DNA of 64,000 nucleotides, taken from positions 124,001 to 188,000 of the forward strand of contig NZ_AP024269.1 of assembly GCF_016629525.1 (NCBI RefSeq). Reading direction: 5' to 3'. This document shows positions 26,145 through 35,467 of this stretch, one piece after another (the stretch's first letter is position 1; every line of letters begins with the position of its first letter). The stretch comes from Kaistia sp. 32K. GTDB taxonomy: Bacteria > Pseudomonadota > Alphaproteobacteria > Rhizobiales > Kaistiaceae. The translations under genes and the position numbers were made by a program. The notes under the pieces are model-generated. The model saw only the letters and a list, made by a program, of their open reading frames with translations, did no database searches and was not told the DNA's origin.

Positions 26145-27130
26145 CAGCGCCTCCTGCGGGACATCTGGTCGAGCGCGACCGCGACGATGACGAGGACGCC
26201 GGTGACGAGATCCTGCCAGAGCGGATCGATGCCGGCGAGGGTGAGGCCGTTGCGCAGCACGCCGACGATCAGGGCGCCGATCAGCGTGCCGACCAGGCCG
26301 CCGCGTCCGCCGAACAGGCTGGTGCCGCCGATCACCACCGCGGTGATGGAATCGAGATTGGCGGTCTGCAGCGAATTGGGGTCGGCGTTCGGGATGCGCC
26401 CCAGCGCCAGCCAGGCGCCGATGCCGTAGAGCAGGCCGGCGAGCACATAGACCGAGAGCAGATGGCGGCGCACCGGGATGCCGACGAGGCGGGCGGCCTC
26501 CGGATTGTTGCCGATGGCGTAGACGTGCCGGCCCCACTTCGTCTCGTTCAGGAGATACCAGACGACGGCGTAGAGGAGCAGCATGATCATCACGCCATAG
26601 GTGATGACGAAGCCGAACGGCTTGACGCTGTTGCCGGTCCAGCCGAGGAACGCGTCCCGGACCGGGAAGGCGCCGCCGGCCGAGATCAGCCTGAGCGCGG
26701 CGGTCAGGATGCCGAGAATGCCGAGCGTGACGATGAAGGGCGGCAGCTTCAGGCCGCTGATCAGTCCGCCAGCCGCGGCGCCGGCCGCGGTGCAGACGAG
26801 CACGGCAAAGGCCATGGAGAGGACGGGATCGTAGCCGTTCGCGACCAGCTTGCCGGCGATGATCGTGCCCAGCACGGCGATTGCGCCAACGGCCAGGTCG
26901 ATGCCGGCCGTCAGGATGATCAGCGTCTGGCCGATCGCCAGCGTGCCGATGATCACCGTCTGCTGCAGGATGATCGAGAGGTTCTGGCTGGCGAGAAAGC
27001 GCGGATTCGTCAGCGCGAAGATGGTGCCGAAGACGAGCAGCACCAGGAGCGGGCCCACAGAGGGCGTGCCGACGATGCGCGCCATCAGCCCGGCGCGCGG
27101 CGTGGCCGCGGTCGCGGAAGAAGCAGTCAT
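26144..27130 (-). CDS. Sugar ABC importer permease (RbsC-like)
   Basis: 328 residues with eight to ten membrane helices and the CUT2 permease motif (AGIDLAVGAIAVLGTIIAGK; NNPEAARLVGIPVRR). It forms the homodimeric channel. One-base overlap with the ATPase gene indicates translational coupling. Confidence 0.93.
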
Positions 27131-27343
27131 CTGAACCTCAAGCCTGACGGGTAAGCAAACCTTGGGATCTCCCGGCCGGGCGAGGCCGTCCGTTCGCCGC
27201 GCGAGGCGGCATCCGCCGGAGGCCCGGTCGGGAGATCAGAGCGCTTTCAAGCGAAATGGATTCCGGTTCGCGAAGAAAACGCGGCCAAACAAGGCATGGA
27301 AGCGGCCGGGCGGTTCCAGGGAAACGCCGAGCCGCTCAAGTCG

Positions 27344-28357
27344 TCAGTCGCCCCAGCAGTTCTCGAGGCCCCAGGCGGTGTCCTTGGACTCGATCCCGTC
27401 CACCGGCTTGTCGGTGATCAGGAAGGAGCCGGTATCGACGAAGCCGCTCGGCTTCTTGCCGGAGGCGGCGTATTCGGCGACGGCGTCGACGCCCATGGCC
27501 GCCATCTTGTAGGGGAACTGCATGACGGTGGCGGCGATCTTGCCGTCCTTGACGTCGCGCACGCCGGCGCAGCCGCCGTCGATCGACGTCAGCATCACCT
27601 GATCTTCCTTGCCGAACGATTTCAGCGCGGCGAAGGCGCCGGCAGCGGCCGGCTCGTTGATCGTGTAGACGGCGTTGATGTCGCCATTCTTGGAGAGCAG
27701 GTTCTCCATGCCGACCTGGCCCTTGTCCTGCGCGCCATTGGTGATGGCGGCGCCGGCGATCGACGGATCGCCCTCGGCGATGCCGAAGCCCTTCAGGTAG
27801 CCGTCATGGCGGAACGTATCGACGGTGCCGCCCGGCGTGCCGTCGAGCATGGCGACGACGGCCTTCTTGTCGCCCATCGCCTTGCGGGCATAGGCGCCCT
27901 GCTGCACGCCGGCCTGGAAGTTGTCGGTGGCGAACGTCGCGTCGACGGCGTCGGCCGGGTCGGTGGCGGTGTCGAGCGCGATCACCAGCACGCCGGCGTC
28001 ACGCGCCTTCTTGATGATGTTGAGCATGCCGGAGGAATTGTTCGGCGTGACCAGGATGCCCTTGGCGCCGGCGCTGATCAGATCCTCGATCGCGGCGACC
28101 TGGCCCTCATTGTCGCCGTCGAACTTGCCGGCGCGGGCGATCAGCTTGACGTTCTTGGCCTTGGCCTGCTCCTCGGCGGCCTGGCGCATCTTGACGAAGA
28201 ACGGGTTCACCTCGGTCTTGGTGACGAGGCCGACGATGACCTCCTCGGCCGAGGCGGCCTGCATGGCGGCGCCGCTGAGCGCGAGGCCGAAGATCGTGAC
28301 CTTCAGTCCGGCCTTGAGCGCGGACAAAGGCGACGTGCGATGACGATTGGAATTCAT
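27344..28357 (-). CDS. Sugar ABC importer periplasmic binding protein (RbsB-like)
   Basis: 337 residues with a signal peptide to about residue 37 (AASA^EEVIVG) and the peripheral-binding-protein-1-like fold of ribose/galactose receptors (KTEVNPFFVKM, ALDTATDPADAV, TINEPAAAGAFAALK). It is the first gene of the importer operon, with a promoter at 28435-28463 upstream and a 213-base gap before the permease. The ligand is probably the sugar phosphorylated by the FGGY kinase. Confidence 0.93.
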   Translation of the reverse strand: MNSNRHRTSPLSALKAGLKVTIFGLALSGAAMQAASAEEVIVGLVTKTEVNPFFVKMRQAAEEQAKAKNVKLIARAGKFDGDNEGQVAAIEDLISAGAKGILVTPNNSSGMLNIIKKARDAGVLVIALDTATDPADAVDATFATDNFQAGVQQGAYARKAMGDKKAVVAMLDGTPGGTVDTFRHDGYLKGFGIAEGDPSIAGAAITNGAQDKGQVGMENLLSKNGDINAVYTINEPAAAGAFAALKSFGKEDQVMLTSIDGGCAGVRDVKDGKIAATVMQFPYKMAAMGVDAVAEYAASGKKPSGFVDTGSFLITDKPVDGIESKDTAWGLENCWGD

Positions 28358-28434
28358 GCAATCCTCCCAGATTTGCGTTGAACCGGAGCTTTTCGCTTCT
28401 CGTTCCCGGCCTTTCTCCTCAAAGGCTGACGGGG

Positions 28435-28463
28435 ATTAATTCATCCATTTTGGATAAAGTCAA
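28435..28463 (-). promoter_or_regulatory. Sigma-70 promoter of the RbsABC-type operon
   Basis: On the minus strand: -35 TTGACT (28463-28458), 17-base spacer, -10 ATTAAT (28440-28435). It lies 78 bases upstream of the binding-protein start. The AT-rich stretch contrasts with flanking DNA. Confidence 0.7.
28443..28455. promoter_or_regulatory. Inverted repeat ATCCATTTTGGAT inside the promoter spacer
   Basis: Five-base arms around TTT, placed between the -35 and -10 elements. A repressor bound here would block RNA polymerase directly. The nearby ROK protein is a candidate, although the repeat at 30258 has a different sequence. Confidence 0.45.
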
Positions 28464-28504
28464 ACACGCGTTGTCGTCTTTTGTATATTTCTGATCTTAA
28501 TTAA

Positions 28505-30091
28505 TTAGCGGCCGGAGGGCTCGCCGGACCGCGTCGCCGCGAGGCGGCCGAGGTCATGCATCGCCTCGTGCAGCACCGGATCGGCGCTGAGGTTCTGGTA
28601 GTGCCGATAGAGCGCGCGATGGGCCGCCGCGTTCGCCGCGCGGGGCTCATAGGTCTTGAACGCGCGCGCGCCGAACCGCGCCGCGCCGTCCTGGAACCTC
28701 CCGACGATTCCCGCCGCGACTGCGCCGTGGATCGCGGCGCCGACGGCGGTCGGATGCTCGATCTCCGGCACCTCGATCGTGCGTTCGAGGATGTCGGCCA
28801 GAACAGCCACCAGCTCCGGATTGTTGCGGGCCAGGCCGCTTGTCATCAGGATCCGCTCGATCGTGAAGCCGGCGGCCTCGAACCGGTCGACGACGTTGCG
28901 GGCGCCGTGGCAAAGCGCCTCCATCAGCGCGCGGTAGATGTCGACGGCGGTCGTCTCCATCGAGAGACCGAGCAGCAGCCCGGTGAGCTCGGAATCGGCG
29001 AACGGCACCCGGTTGCCGTTCCACCAGTCGAGGGCGAGGAGGGAATTGGCGCCAGGCGCGAGCACCGCCGCCTCGCGATTATAGGCGGCAAAACTCTCCG
29101 CTTCGCCGGCGCCCCGCGGAAACGTCTTCACGAACCAGCTCAGCGTGTCGCCGAAGCTCGCCTGGCCGGCCTCGTAGCACCACAATCCGCGCACCGCGCC
29201 GTCTTTCGCCACGCCCTCGATGCCGGCGGGGAGGGGGCGGAAATCGTCGCTGAGCAGCAGATAGGCGGCCGAGGTTCCGAGCGCGCCGACGAGGCAGCCG
29301 CTGGAGACCGCCTGGATCGCCGGCAGCACGACATGGGAATCGATCGTCGCGACGCTGACGACCGCCGGCCCTTCGATGCCGGTCTTTTGACGCCAGCTTT
29401 CGGCAAGCGCGCCGGCGGCGGCGCCGGCCGCGAGCGGCGGCGCCAGCTTTGGCGCAAGCCCCGGCACCACGCCCGAGGGATAGCCGGCTTCCGCGGAATA
29501 CTGCGCCTTGTAGGCGGCGAAGCCGAGGCCGCGTGCCTCAACGCCGGTCAGTTGCCAGACCAGCCAGTCGCCGCCCTCGATGAAGCGATCGGTCTCGGCC
29601 CAGATCGCCGGCGCCTCGGCCTCGATCTGCGCCGCCTTGGCGAGCAGCCATTCGCCGGAGAGCTTGCCGCCGAAATTCGCCAGGAAATCGCCGCCCGTCC
29701 GATTGATGGCGTCGGCATAGGGCTGTGCCGCGCGATGCTTCCAGAGCTTCACATAGGCATGCGGGGCGCCCGGATGGATCTCCGACAGCGGCGCTCCCGT
29801 TTCTGTCGCCGGCAGGGGTGAACTCGCGGTGAAGCCGGCGCCGATGGAGAGGATCTGCCGTCCGCCGCCGAGCACGGTCAGGATATCCGCCGCCGCCTCG
29901 AGATAATCCGCCGCGACCTGCAGGGCAAAGCCGCGCGGCAGCGGCGTGCCGTCCGGCAGCGTCCGCGTCAGGATACCGTGGCGATAGGCGTGAACATGGC
30001 TTTCGACCTGCTGTCCGCTGGCGGCGTCGATGAGCACGCCACGCGCCGATTCCGAGCCGTAGTCGAGCCCGATGAGAAAGGCGCGCGTCAT
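28505..30091 (-). CDS. FGGY-family carbohydrate kinase (ribulokinase-like)
   Basis: 528 residues. N-terminal MTRAFLIGLDYGSESARG is the FGGY phosphate-binding segment; VSVATIDSHVVLP and LGTSAAYLLLS mark the domain junction, and LMTSGLARNNPELVAVLAD the C-terminal FGGY signature. Length and segments fit the ribulokinase group. It phosphorylates a ketose or polyol imported by the downstream RbsABC-type system, from which it is separated by 147 bases containing a promoter. The start at 30091 is preferred over ATG at 30133 because it begins the first beta strand. Confidence 0.9.
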   Translation of the reverse strand: MTRAFLIGLDYGSESARGVLIDAASGQQVESHVHAYRHGILTRTLPDGTPLPRGFALQVAADYLEAAADILTVLGGGRQILSIGAGFTASSPLPATETGAPLSEIHPGAPHAYVKLWKHRAAQPYADAINRTGGDFLANFGGKLSGEWLLAKAAQIEAEAPAIWAETDRFIEGGDWLVWQLTGVEARGLGFAAYKAQYSAEAGYPSGVVPGLAPKLAPPLAAGAAAGALAESWRQKTGIEGPAVVSVATIDSHVVLPAIQAVSSGCLVGALGTSAAYLLLSDDFRPLPAGIEGVAKDGAVRGLWCYEAGQASFGDTLSWFVKTFPRGAGEAESFAAYNREAAVLAPGANSLLALDWWNGNRVPFADSELTGLLLGLSMETTAVDIYRALMEALCHGARNVVDRFEAAGFTIERILMTSGLARNNPELVAVLADILERTIEVPEIEHPTAVGAAIHGAVAAGIVGRFQDGAARFGARAFKTYEPRAANAAAHRALYRHYQNLSADPVLHEAMHDLGRLAATRSGEPSGR

Positions 30092-30257
30092 CGGCACACC
30101 ACGCCTGTCTGGATGAGCGGGCGCGGCTTCCACTCGTTCCTCGGGACCCTATCCTGCAACATCGGGCTGGCACTTTCGCTGGCGATTGGCGGTCGGCGCC
30201 GCATCCTCGATCCGGCTCTCCGATCGCCAGTTAGATAAGATGTTTTCTCTAAAACGG

Positions 30258-30277
30258 TCAATAATGTAAATTATTGA
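30258..30277. promoter_or_regulatory. Perfect inverted repeat TCAATAAT-GTAA-ATTATTGA
   Basis: Eight-base arms around four bases, in the 270-bp region between the FGGY kinase and the ROK regulator. AT-rich palindromes of this kind are typical operators for ROK repressors (NagC/Mlc/XylR). Confidence 0.6.
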
Positions 30278-30361
30278 ACATAAGTGCTGTGCACGGCTTC
30301 GCTTTCCGCTTCATCTCTTTCGCGTTTGCCGGTAAAGCTCTGCTGGAAACAGGAGCTTGGA

Positions 30362-31576
30362 ATGCTGAAGGACGCGACGTCACCGGATCTGTCCGCGCTG
30401 GCCAATGCGGGAGAAATCCTGTCGCTGGTCGCCTCGCGCGCGGCGACGTCGCGTTCGGATCTGCTCGCCGCCTCCGGGCTTTCCCGTGTCACCGTCACGC
30501 AGAGGCTGGGCGCGCTCCTCGCCGCAGGCCTGGTGCGCGAAACCTCCCGGACGCTGCCGAGCGGCGGCCGGCCGACCCGCGTCCTCGCCGTCAACGAAAC
30601 GGCCGCCTTCCTGCTGGTCGCCAATATCGGCGAGACGCATATCCATTTGGCCGCGATGGACCTGGCGCCGGCGGTGATCCTGCAGAGCACGATCCCGTTC
30701 AGCGTTGCCGAGGGGCCCGCCGCCACGCTCGGGCGCATGGCGGCCGAGCTCGACCGGCTGGCGGGGGAGGCGAAGGCGAGCCACGGCGTCCTGCTCGGCG
30801 TCGGGCTCAGCCTGCCGACGCCGGTCGATTTCAAACGCGGGCGCGTCGTCGGCCCCTCGGTCCTGTCGGGCTGGGACGAGTACGACATCATCGCGCGCCT
30901 GCAGGGGGCGCTGGGCGTTCCCGTCTATGTCGAGAATGACGTGAACCTGATGACGCTCTACGAGTACCGGCACAATTTTCCCGGCGTCGACGACATGCTG
31001 TTCATCAAGGCGGGCACCGGCATCGGCAGCGGCTTCATCGCCAGCGGCAGGGTGTTTCGCGGCGCGCAGGGGGCGGCGGGCGATATCGGCCACATCCAGT
31101 TCCTTTCCGACGACGCGCCGCTCTGCCGCTGCGGCAAGTTCGGCTGCGTCGAGGCGCGCGCCGCCGGCTGGGCGATCGCCCGCGACCTGTCGCGGCTCGG
31201 CTTCCCGGCCGATAACGCCCGCGACGTCATCCGGCTGGTCGAGAGCCAGACGCCGGAGGCGATCATGCTGCTGCGCAAGGCCGGGCGGACGATCGGCGAG
31301 GTCGCTTCCGATGTCGTCAGCATCATCAATCCGAGTTTGATCGTCGTCGGCGGCACGCTGGCGCGCGGCGGCGAGATCCTGTTGTCCGGTATCCGCGAGT
31401 TGATCTATCAGCGCTGCCTGCCGCTCGCCACGCGCGATCTTCGCATCGTCCTGGCCGAGCCGGAGGCCGACAGCGCCCTGTTCGGCGCCGCGCATCTCAT
31501 CCTCGACGACGTCTTCAGCCGCGCCAAGATCGGCGAGCTGATCGCCCGGTTCCGGGGCGCCGCCTTGCGGGCATGA
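30362..31576 (+). CDS. ROK-family transcriptional regulator
   Basis: 404 residues. An N-terminal winged helix (SRSDLLAASGLSRVTVTQRL) is followed by a ROK sugar-kinase-like domain: KAGTGIGSGFIASG, a zinc motif with CRCGKFGCVEA, and NPSLIVVGGTLARGG. The AGGAG eight bases upstream sets the start at 30362; longer frames are rejected. Divergent from the FGGY kinase, it probably represses that gene and the importer operon until the sugar or its phosphate binds. Confidence 0.92.
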   Translation: MLKDATSPDLSALANAGEILSLVASRAATSRSDLLAASGLSRVTVTQRLGALLAAGLVRETSRTLPSGGRPTRVLAVNETAAFLLVANIGETHIHLAAMDLAPAVILQSTIPFSVAEGPAATLGRMAAELDRLAGEAKASHGVLLGVGLSLPTPVDFKRGRVVGPSVLSGWDEYDIIARLQGALGVPVYVENDVNLMTLYEYRHNFPGVDDMLFIKAGTGIGSGFIASGRVFRGAQGAAGDIGHIQFLSDDAPLCRCGKFGCVEARAAGWAIARDLSRLGFPADNARDVIRLVESQTPEAIMLLRKAGRTIGEVASDVVSIINPSLIVVGGTLARGGEILLSGIRELIYQRCLPLATRDLRIVLAEPEADSALFGAAHLILDDVFSRAKIGELIARFRGAALRA

Positions 31577-31677
31577 TCGCGCGCCGTCTGGTGACGGCGG
31601 GTCGCCCACGCTAGTATCCTCTGGAAACCTGGCATCAAGGACGCACTTCGGTACGTCACCCCGGAGGCAATTCTAAA

Positions 31678-32046
31678 ATGGCGAAGAACCAGGACCTCGA
31701 GTCCATGCGCCTGCTGCTCGACCTGCTTTCCGACAAGTGGACCGTGCTGATCCTCACCGCTATCTGCACCGACGGCGGCAGACAGCGCTTCAACGCGATC
31801 CGCCGCGCCGTGCCGGCGATCTCGCAAAAAAGCCTCGCGACCTGCCTCAAGCGGCTCGAGATGAACGGGTTGGTCGAGCGGCACGTCATGACGACGGGCG
31901 AGCTCGCCGTCGAATATCGCGTTACGCCGCTGGGTTATACGCTGGAGCAGCCCGTCGGGGCGCTGCTCGCCTGGTCGGCGGACTACCAGCCTGCGGTCCG
32001 GGCGGCGCAGGAAGCCTATCGCCTGCGCCTGGCCGAGGTGGCGTGA
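31678..32046 (+). CDS. HxlR-family winged-helix regulator
   Basis: 122 residues; LLDLLSDKWTVLILTAICTD and FNAIRRAVPAISQKSLATCL followed by LVERHVMTTGELAVEYRVTP are the HxlR hallmarks. GGAGG precedes the ATG. Members respond to aldehydes, quinones or redox signals. The MBL hydrolase 180 bases downstream on the same strand is the likely target. Confidence 0.92.
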   Translation: MAKNQDLESMRLLLDLLSDKWTVLILTAICTDGGRQRFNAIRRAVPAISQKSLATCLKRLEMNGLVERHVMTTGELAVEYRVTPLGYTLEQPVGALLAWSADYQPAVRAAQEAYRLRLAEVA

Positions 32047-32140
32047 GGCAACGGGCTGATTTTCCGGGACAGGAACCCGATCCGCCAACGCCTCGCGCCG
32101 CTCGAAGTCACCTTCGGGTGACCTGGTGCGGATAAGGTGC

Positions 32141-32149
32141 GTAATTTAC
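32141..32149. promoter_or_regulatory. GTAA-T-TTAC palindrome near the MBL-fold gene promoter
   Basis: Short perfect palindrome 77 bases upstream of the MBL gene, inside the AT-rich part of the 180-bp gap (TTTACA at 32145 could serve as -35). It is a candidate HxlR site; support is modest. Confidence 0.3.
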
Positions 32150-32225
32150 ACGTGGTATCCATCTGATACTTATCTCGCCCCCTTGGCGGGTCGATCGACC
32201 TGCCGGATCCAGAAGGAGCGAGATC

Positions 32226-33083
32226 ATGACGGACACGACGCGAGATATTTCCGAGACGACGGGCGGTGACTATGCCCCGCGGGCGATCCAGCTCGGCTCC
32301 GTTCGCGTGACCGCCCTGCATGACGGCCATTTCGATCTGCCCGGCTCCTTCATCGCGTCGGAGGATCCCGCGGCTTCGAGCGAGGCCACCTTCCATCTCG
32401 ACATCAACGCCTTCCTCGTCCAGACGGCCACCCAGAACATCCTCGTCGACACCGGCGGCGGCGCCAAGCTCGGGCCGACCCTCAACAAGCTCGTGTCGAG
32501 CCTCGGCGCCGCCGGCCTGGCCCCGTCTGATATCGACGCGGTGCTGTGCACCCACATCCATCCGGACCACACCAACGGCCTGATCGACATCGACAACGCG
32601 CCGATCTTCCCGAAGGCGCAGGTCTTCGTGCATCAGAACGAGCTGGACTACTGGCTGAGCGACGAGCAGCGCGAACGGGCGCCGGCCGACTTCCGCAATG
32701 TCTATGACTGGGCGCGCGAGGCCTTTGCCGCCTATGCGGGGCGGATTGAGCCCTTCCAGCAGGGCGCGGTCATGCCCGGCATCGAGGCGATCCCGCTTTT
32801 CGGCCACACCCCCGGCCATACCGGCTTCCAGATCGACGGCGGCGGCAAGGAGCAGCTGATCATCTGGGGCGACGCCGTCCACGACATCGAGCGGCAGACC
32901 CGCAATCCGGACATCTCGGCGCAGGCTGACGTCGATCCGGACGGGGCGCGCGCGGCCCGGAGCTTCATCTTCGATCGGGCCGCCACCGACGATGTCCTCA
33001 TCACCGGCATGCACATCACCTTCCCCGGCTTCGGTCGCATCCGCAAAGACGGCACCGGCTTCGAGTATTCGGCTGAGGCGTGA
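32226..33083 (+). CDS. MBL-fold metallo-hydrolase
   Basis: 285 residues. The metal motif THIHPDHTNG at about 115-124, GHTPGHTGF near 196-204 and GDAVHD near 219-224 give the binuclear zinc ligands (HxHxDH, H, D, H). The start has AAGGAG eight bases upstream. The broad family includes lactonases and esterases, so the substrate is unknown; quorum-signal lactonase is only one option. Probably controlled by the HxlR protein upstream. No signal peptide is seen, so it is cytosolic. Confidence 0.9.
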   Translation: MTDTTRDISETTGGDYAPRAIQLGSVRVTALHDGHFDLPGSFIASEDPAASSEATFHLDINAFLVQTATQNILVDTGGGAKLGPTLNKLVSSLGAAGLAPSDIDAVLCTHIHPDHTNGLIDIDNAPIFPKAQVFVHQNELDYWLSDEQRERAPADFRNVYDWAREAFAAYAGRIEPFQQGAVMPGIEAIPLFGHTPGHTGFQIDGGGKEQLIIWGDAVHDIERQTRNPDISAQADVDPDGARAARSFIFDRAATDDVLITGMHITFPGFGRIRKDGTGFEYSAEA

Positions 33084-33302
33084 GACTTTGATCAAAGGGA
33101 TGGGGAGGGCGATCCAGGCTCTCCCCATTGCAGCCTTGAAACGGGCTGATGCGAGCCCTAGAGCCCGGACCCCATACGATGGCGCCGCGCGTCCTCGGAG
33201 CCACGAAGACGCGCGCCGGGTAGAGCGTTAAAGGCCGTCTGGCGAAGCCCGGCGGAACGATCGGAAGCCGGGTATTTGGGGAGGCAGAAACCCGGGCCCG
33301 GC

Positions 33303-33321
33303 CAAAAATCGCAGATTTTTG
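33303..33321 (-). terminator. Terminator-like hairpin after tRNA-Ser
   Basis: CAAAAATC-GCA-GATTTTTG forms an 8-base stem with a T-run in its 3' arm on the minus strand, 20 bases after the tRNA 3' end. Confidence 0.6.
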
Positions 33322-33340
33322 AACTAGTTGATCGGGTGAA

Positions 33341-33430
33341 TGGCGGAGGGAGCGGGATTCGAACCCGCGATACGGTTTCCCGTATACACACTTTCCAGGC
33401 GTGCGCCTTCAACCACTCGGCCACCCCTCC
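33341..33430 (-). tRNA. tRNA-Ser (GGA)
   Basis: 90 bases including an encoded CCA end. The acceptor GGAGGGG pairs with the 3' side, the D-arm segment GTGGCCGAGTGG is typical of serine tRNAs, the anticodon loop CTGGAAA gives anticodon GGA, and a long variable arm (TACGGGAAACCGTA) precedes the T arm GGGTTCGAATCCC. Confidence 0.97.
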
Positions 33431-33685
33431 GTACCAGCGCGCTCGGCGCCTGTCCTGCGAGCCGGAAGCGGCGGGCGCTTCGATGCTTGGCAAGACAGGC
33501 GGTGCGGTATCACGTGCTGCAGGCGGCCGCAAGGCTTGCGACGAAAACAAGCGGGGATGGCCGGAAATCCGCTCCAGCTTTCCCATGCTGGCTCATCAAT
33601 CATTGCCGAAATCGCCAGCGAACATTATCTGTGGCCTGTCGCTTTCCGGATGGGAACCGCCCGCCGCGCGACGAGGGACCCTGCG

Positions 33686-34012
33686 ATGTTCACGCTCTTC
33701 GTCCGCCTTCTCGGCCTGTTTGCCCTCGCCGGGGCGGTCGTCGGGCTGGTGATCGACGGAACCAAGTCGATCGCCGCCTCGTCGCTGGTCGTGACGCCGC
33801 TCGGCCAGGCCTGGTTCACCTTCGATCCCGACAGTTTGACGGCGCTGCAGACGGCCATCGCCACCCATATCGAGACCTATGTCGGTCCGTGGGTCTGGTC
33901 CCCAGTCATCCAGTTCCTGCTGACGCTGCCGACCTGGTTCGTGCTCGGCGCGCTCGGCGCGTTTCTGCTTCTGGCCGGTCGCCGCAGGCGCTACCGGTCC
34001 GTCATTGCCTGA
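33686..34012 (+). CDS. Small membrane protein of unknown function
   Basis: 108 residues, [20 protein letters not shown] at the start. Two hydrophobic helices (about 5-25 and 73-97) flank a soluble loop, and the tail is Arg-rich (GRRRRYRS), so both ends should be cytoplasmic. It precedes msrA by 30 bases and is probably co-transcribed. Similar short proteins are found beside msrA genes in related bacteria, but no function is assigned. Confidence 0.75.
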   Translation: MFTLFVRLLGLFALAGAVVGLVIDGTKSIAASSLVVTPLGQAWFTFDPDSLTALQTAIATHIETYVGPWVWSPVIQFLLTLPTWFVLGALGAFLLLAGRRRRYRSVIA

Positions 34013-34042
34013 CCCTCATACCTCAAGACAAGGAGACGACCC

Positions 34043-34708
34043 ATGAATCTCCTCGACATCCTTTCGCGCAAGACCCGGATGCCCGGGCCGGGCGAGGCCT
34101 TGCCCGGCCGCGCGCAGCCGATCACCGAGCCGGGGGCGCATTTCGTCAACGGCCATCCGATCGCCGGACCCTATCCGCAGGGGATCGAGACGGCTTTGTT
34201 CGGCCTCGGCTGCTTCTGGGGCGCGGAGCGCAAGTTCTGGCAGGCGAAGGGCGTCTGGGCCACCGCCGTCGGCTATGCCGCCGGCGTGACGCCGAACCCG
34301 ACCTATCGCGAGGTCTGCACCGGCATGACCGGCCACAACGAGGTGGTGCTCGTCGCCTATGATCCGGCCGTTATCTCCTATGACGAGCTGCTGGCGATCT
34401 TCTTCGAGAGCCATGATCCGACCCAGGGCATGCGCCAGGGCAACGATGTCGGCACGCAGTATCGTTCCGGCATCTACGTCGCCAACGCGTCGGAGCGCGA
34501 GCGCGCCGAGGCGGCGCGCGACGCCTATCAGAAGGCGCTTTCCGCCGAGGGGCTCGGAGATATCACGACCGAGATCCTCGATCGTCCGCCCTTCTACTTC
34601 GCCGAGGAAGAGCACCAGCAATATCTCGCCAAGAATCCGGACGGTTATTGCGGTCTCGGCGGCACGGGCGTCTCCTGCCCGATCGGAACGGGAGTGGCCG
34701 CCCAGTGA
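34043..34708 (+). CDS. msrA: Peptide-methionine (S)-S-oxide reductase
   Basis: 221 residues. Repairs oxidised methionine. The catalytic Cys is in [14 protein letters not shown] at about residue 56, with GMTGHNEVV and [23 protein letters not shown] of the MsrA core. The C-terminal [14 protein letters not shown] carries resolving cysteines. The stop overlaps a GTG start of the next gene, so the oxygenase behind it is translationally coupled. Confidence 0.97.
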   Translation: MNLLDILSRKTRMPGPGEALPGRAQPITEPGAHFVNGHPIAGPYPQGIETALFGLGCFWGAERKFWQAKGVWATAVGYAAGVTPNPTYREVCTGMTGHNEVVLVAYDPAVISYDELLAIFFESHDPTQGMRQGNDVGTQYRSGIYVANASERERAEAARDAYQKALSAEGLGDITTEILDRPPFYFAEEEHQQYLAKNPDGYCGLGGTGVSCPIGTGVAAQ

Positions 34709-35373
34709 GCGACGTGCTTTCGGAGACCGATGATTTCGACAGCACAGCCAGCGACGCGGTGATCGCGTCGCTGGCGGAACACGGGTTTGCCGTCGTCGAC
34801 CGTTTGTTCGACCCGGCATTGATACAGGCGCTCGCGGGCGAGCTCGGGAGCATGGAAAGCGCCGGCGCCATGGCGTCGGCGGGCGTCGGCCGCGCCACCG
34901 GGCTGCGGCGCGACGGCGACATAAGGCGGGCGGCGATCCGCTGGTTCGATGGCGGCACCGAGGCCGAGCGCCGCTTCCTGGCGGTGGCGGAACAGCTGCG
35001 GATCGCCATCAACAGGCGGCTCTTCCTCGGCCTGTTCGATTTCGAGTGCAACTTCATCGCCTATCCGACCGGCGGCTTCTACAACAGGCATCTCGACAGC
35101 CTCGCCGGCACCAGGAACCGCGTCGTCTCGCTCGTCGCCTATCTCGACGAGGGCTGGCATGCGGACTATGGCGGCGCGCTCCGGCTCTGGTCGGGACCCG
35201 AGGATGACGGCGCGCCGGCCGCCGAAATCGTGCCGCAGGCGGGGCGCGTCGTGCTGATGATGTCGGAGGAGATCCCGCACGAAGTGCTGCCGTCGCACCG
35301 GCCGCGCCATGCCATCGCCGGCTGGTGGCGGGTCAACGCCTCCTCCGGACAGCGCCTCGACACATCCCGCTGA
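34705..35373 (+). CDS. 2OG-Fe(II) oxygenase coupled to msrA
   Basis: 222 residues beginning GTG AGC GAC ([10 protein letters not shown]). The double-stranded beta-helix shows the metal triad and cosubstrate Arg: HLD in [11 protein letters not shown], the distal His in [14 protein letters not shown], and Arg four residues later. It resembles SM-20/prolyl-4-hydroxylase-like dioxygenases. Overlap of its start with the msrA stop (GTGA) suggests a joint role in protein oxidation damage; the substrate is unknown. Confidence 0.85.
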   Translation: MSDVLSETDDFDSTASDAVIASLAEHGFAVVDRLFDPALIQALAGELGSMESAGAMASAGVGRATGLRRDGDIRRAAIRWFDGGTEAERRFLAVAEQLRIAINRRLFLGLFDFECNFIAYPTGGFYNRHLDSLAGTRNRVVSLVAYLDEGWHADYGGALRLWSGPEDDGAPAAEIVPQAGRVVLMMSEEIPHEVLPSHRPRHAIAGWWRVNASSGQRLDTSR

Positions 35374-35467
35374 AGACCTTCGCGCGGCGCACGGGCGTCG
35401 CGCGTCTCCACGGACCCTCCGCCCGTCCGGGCGAAGATCCTTCCTGCCCCTCCCGATGGAATGAACG

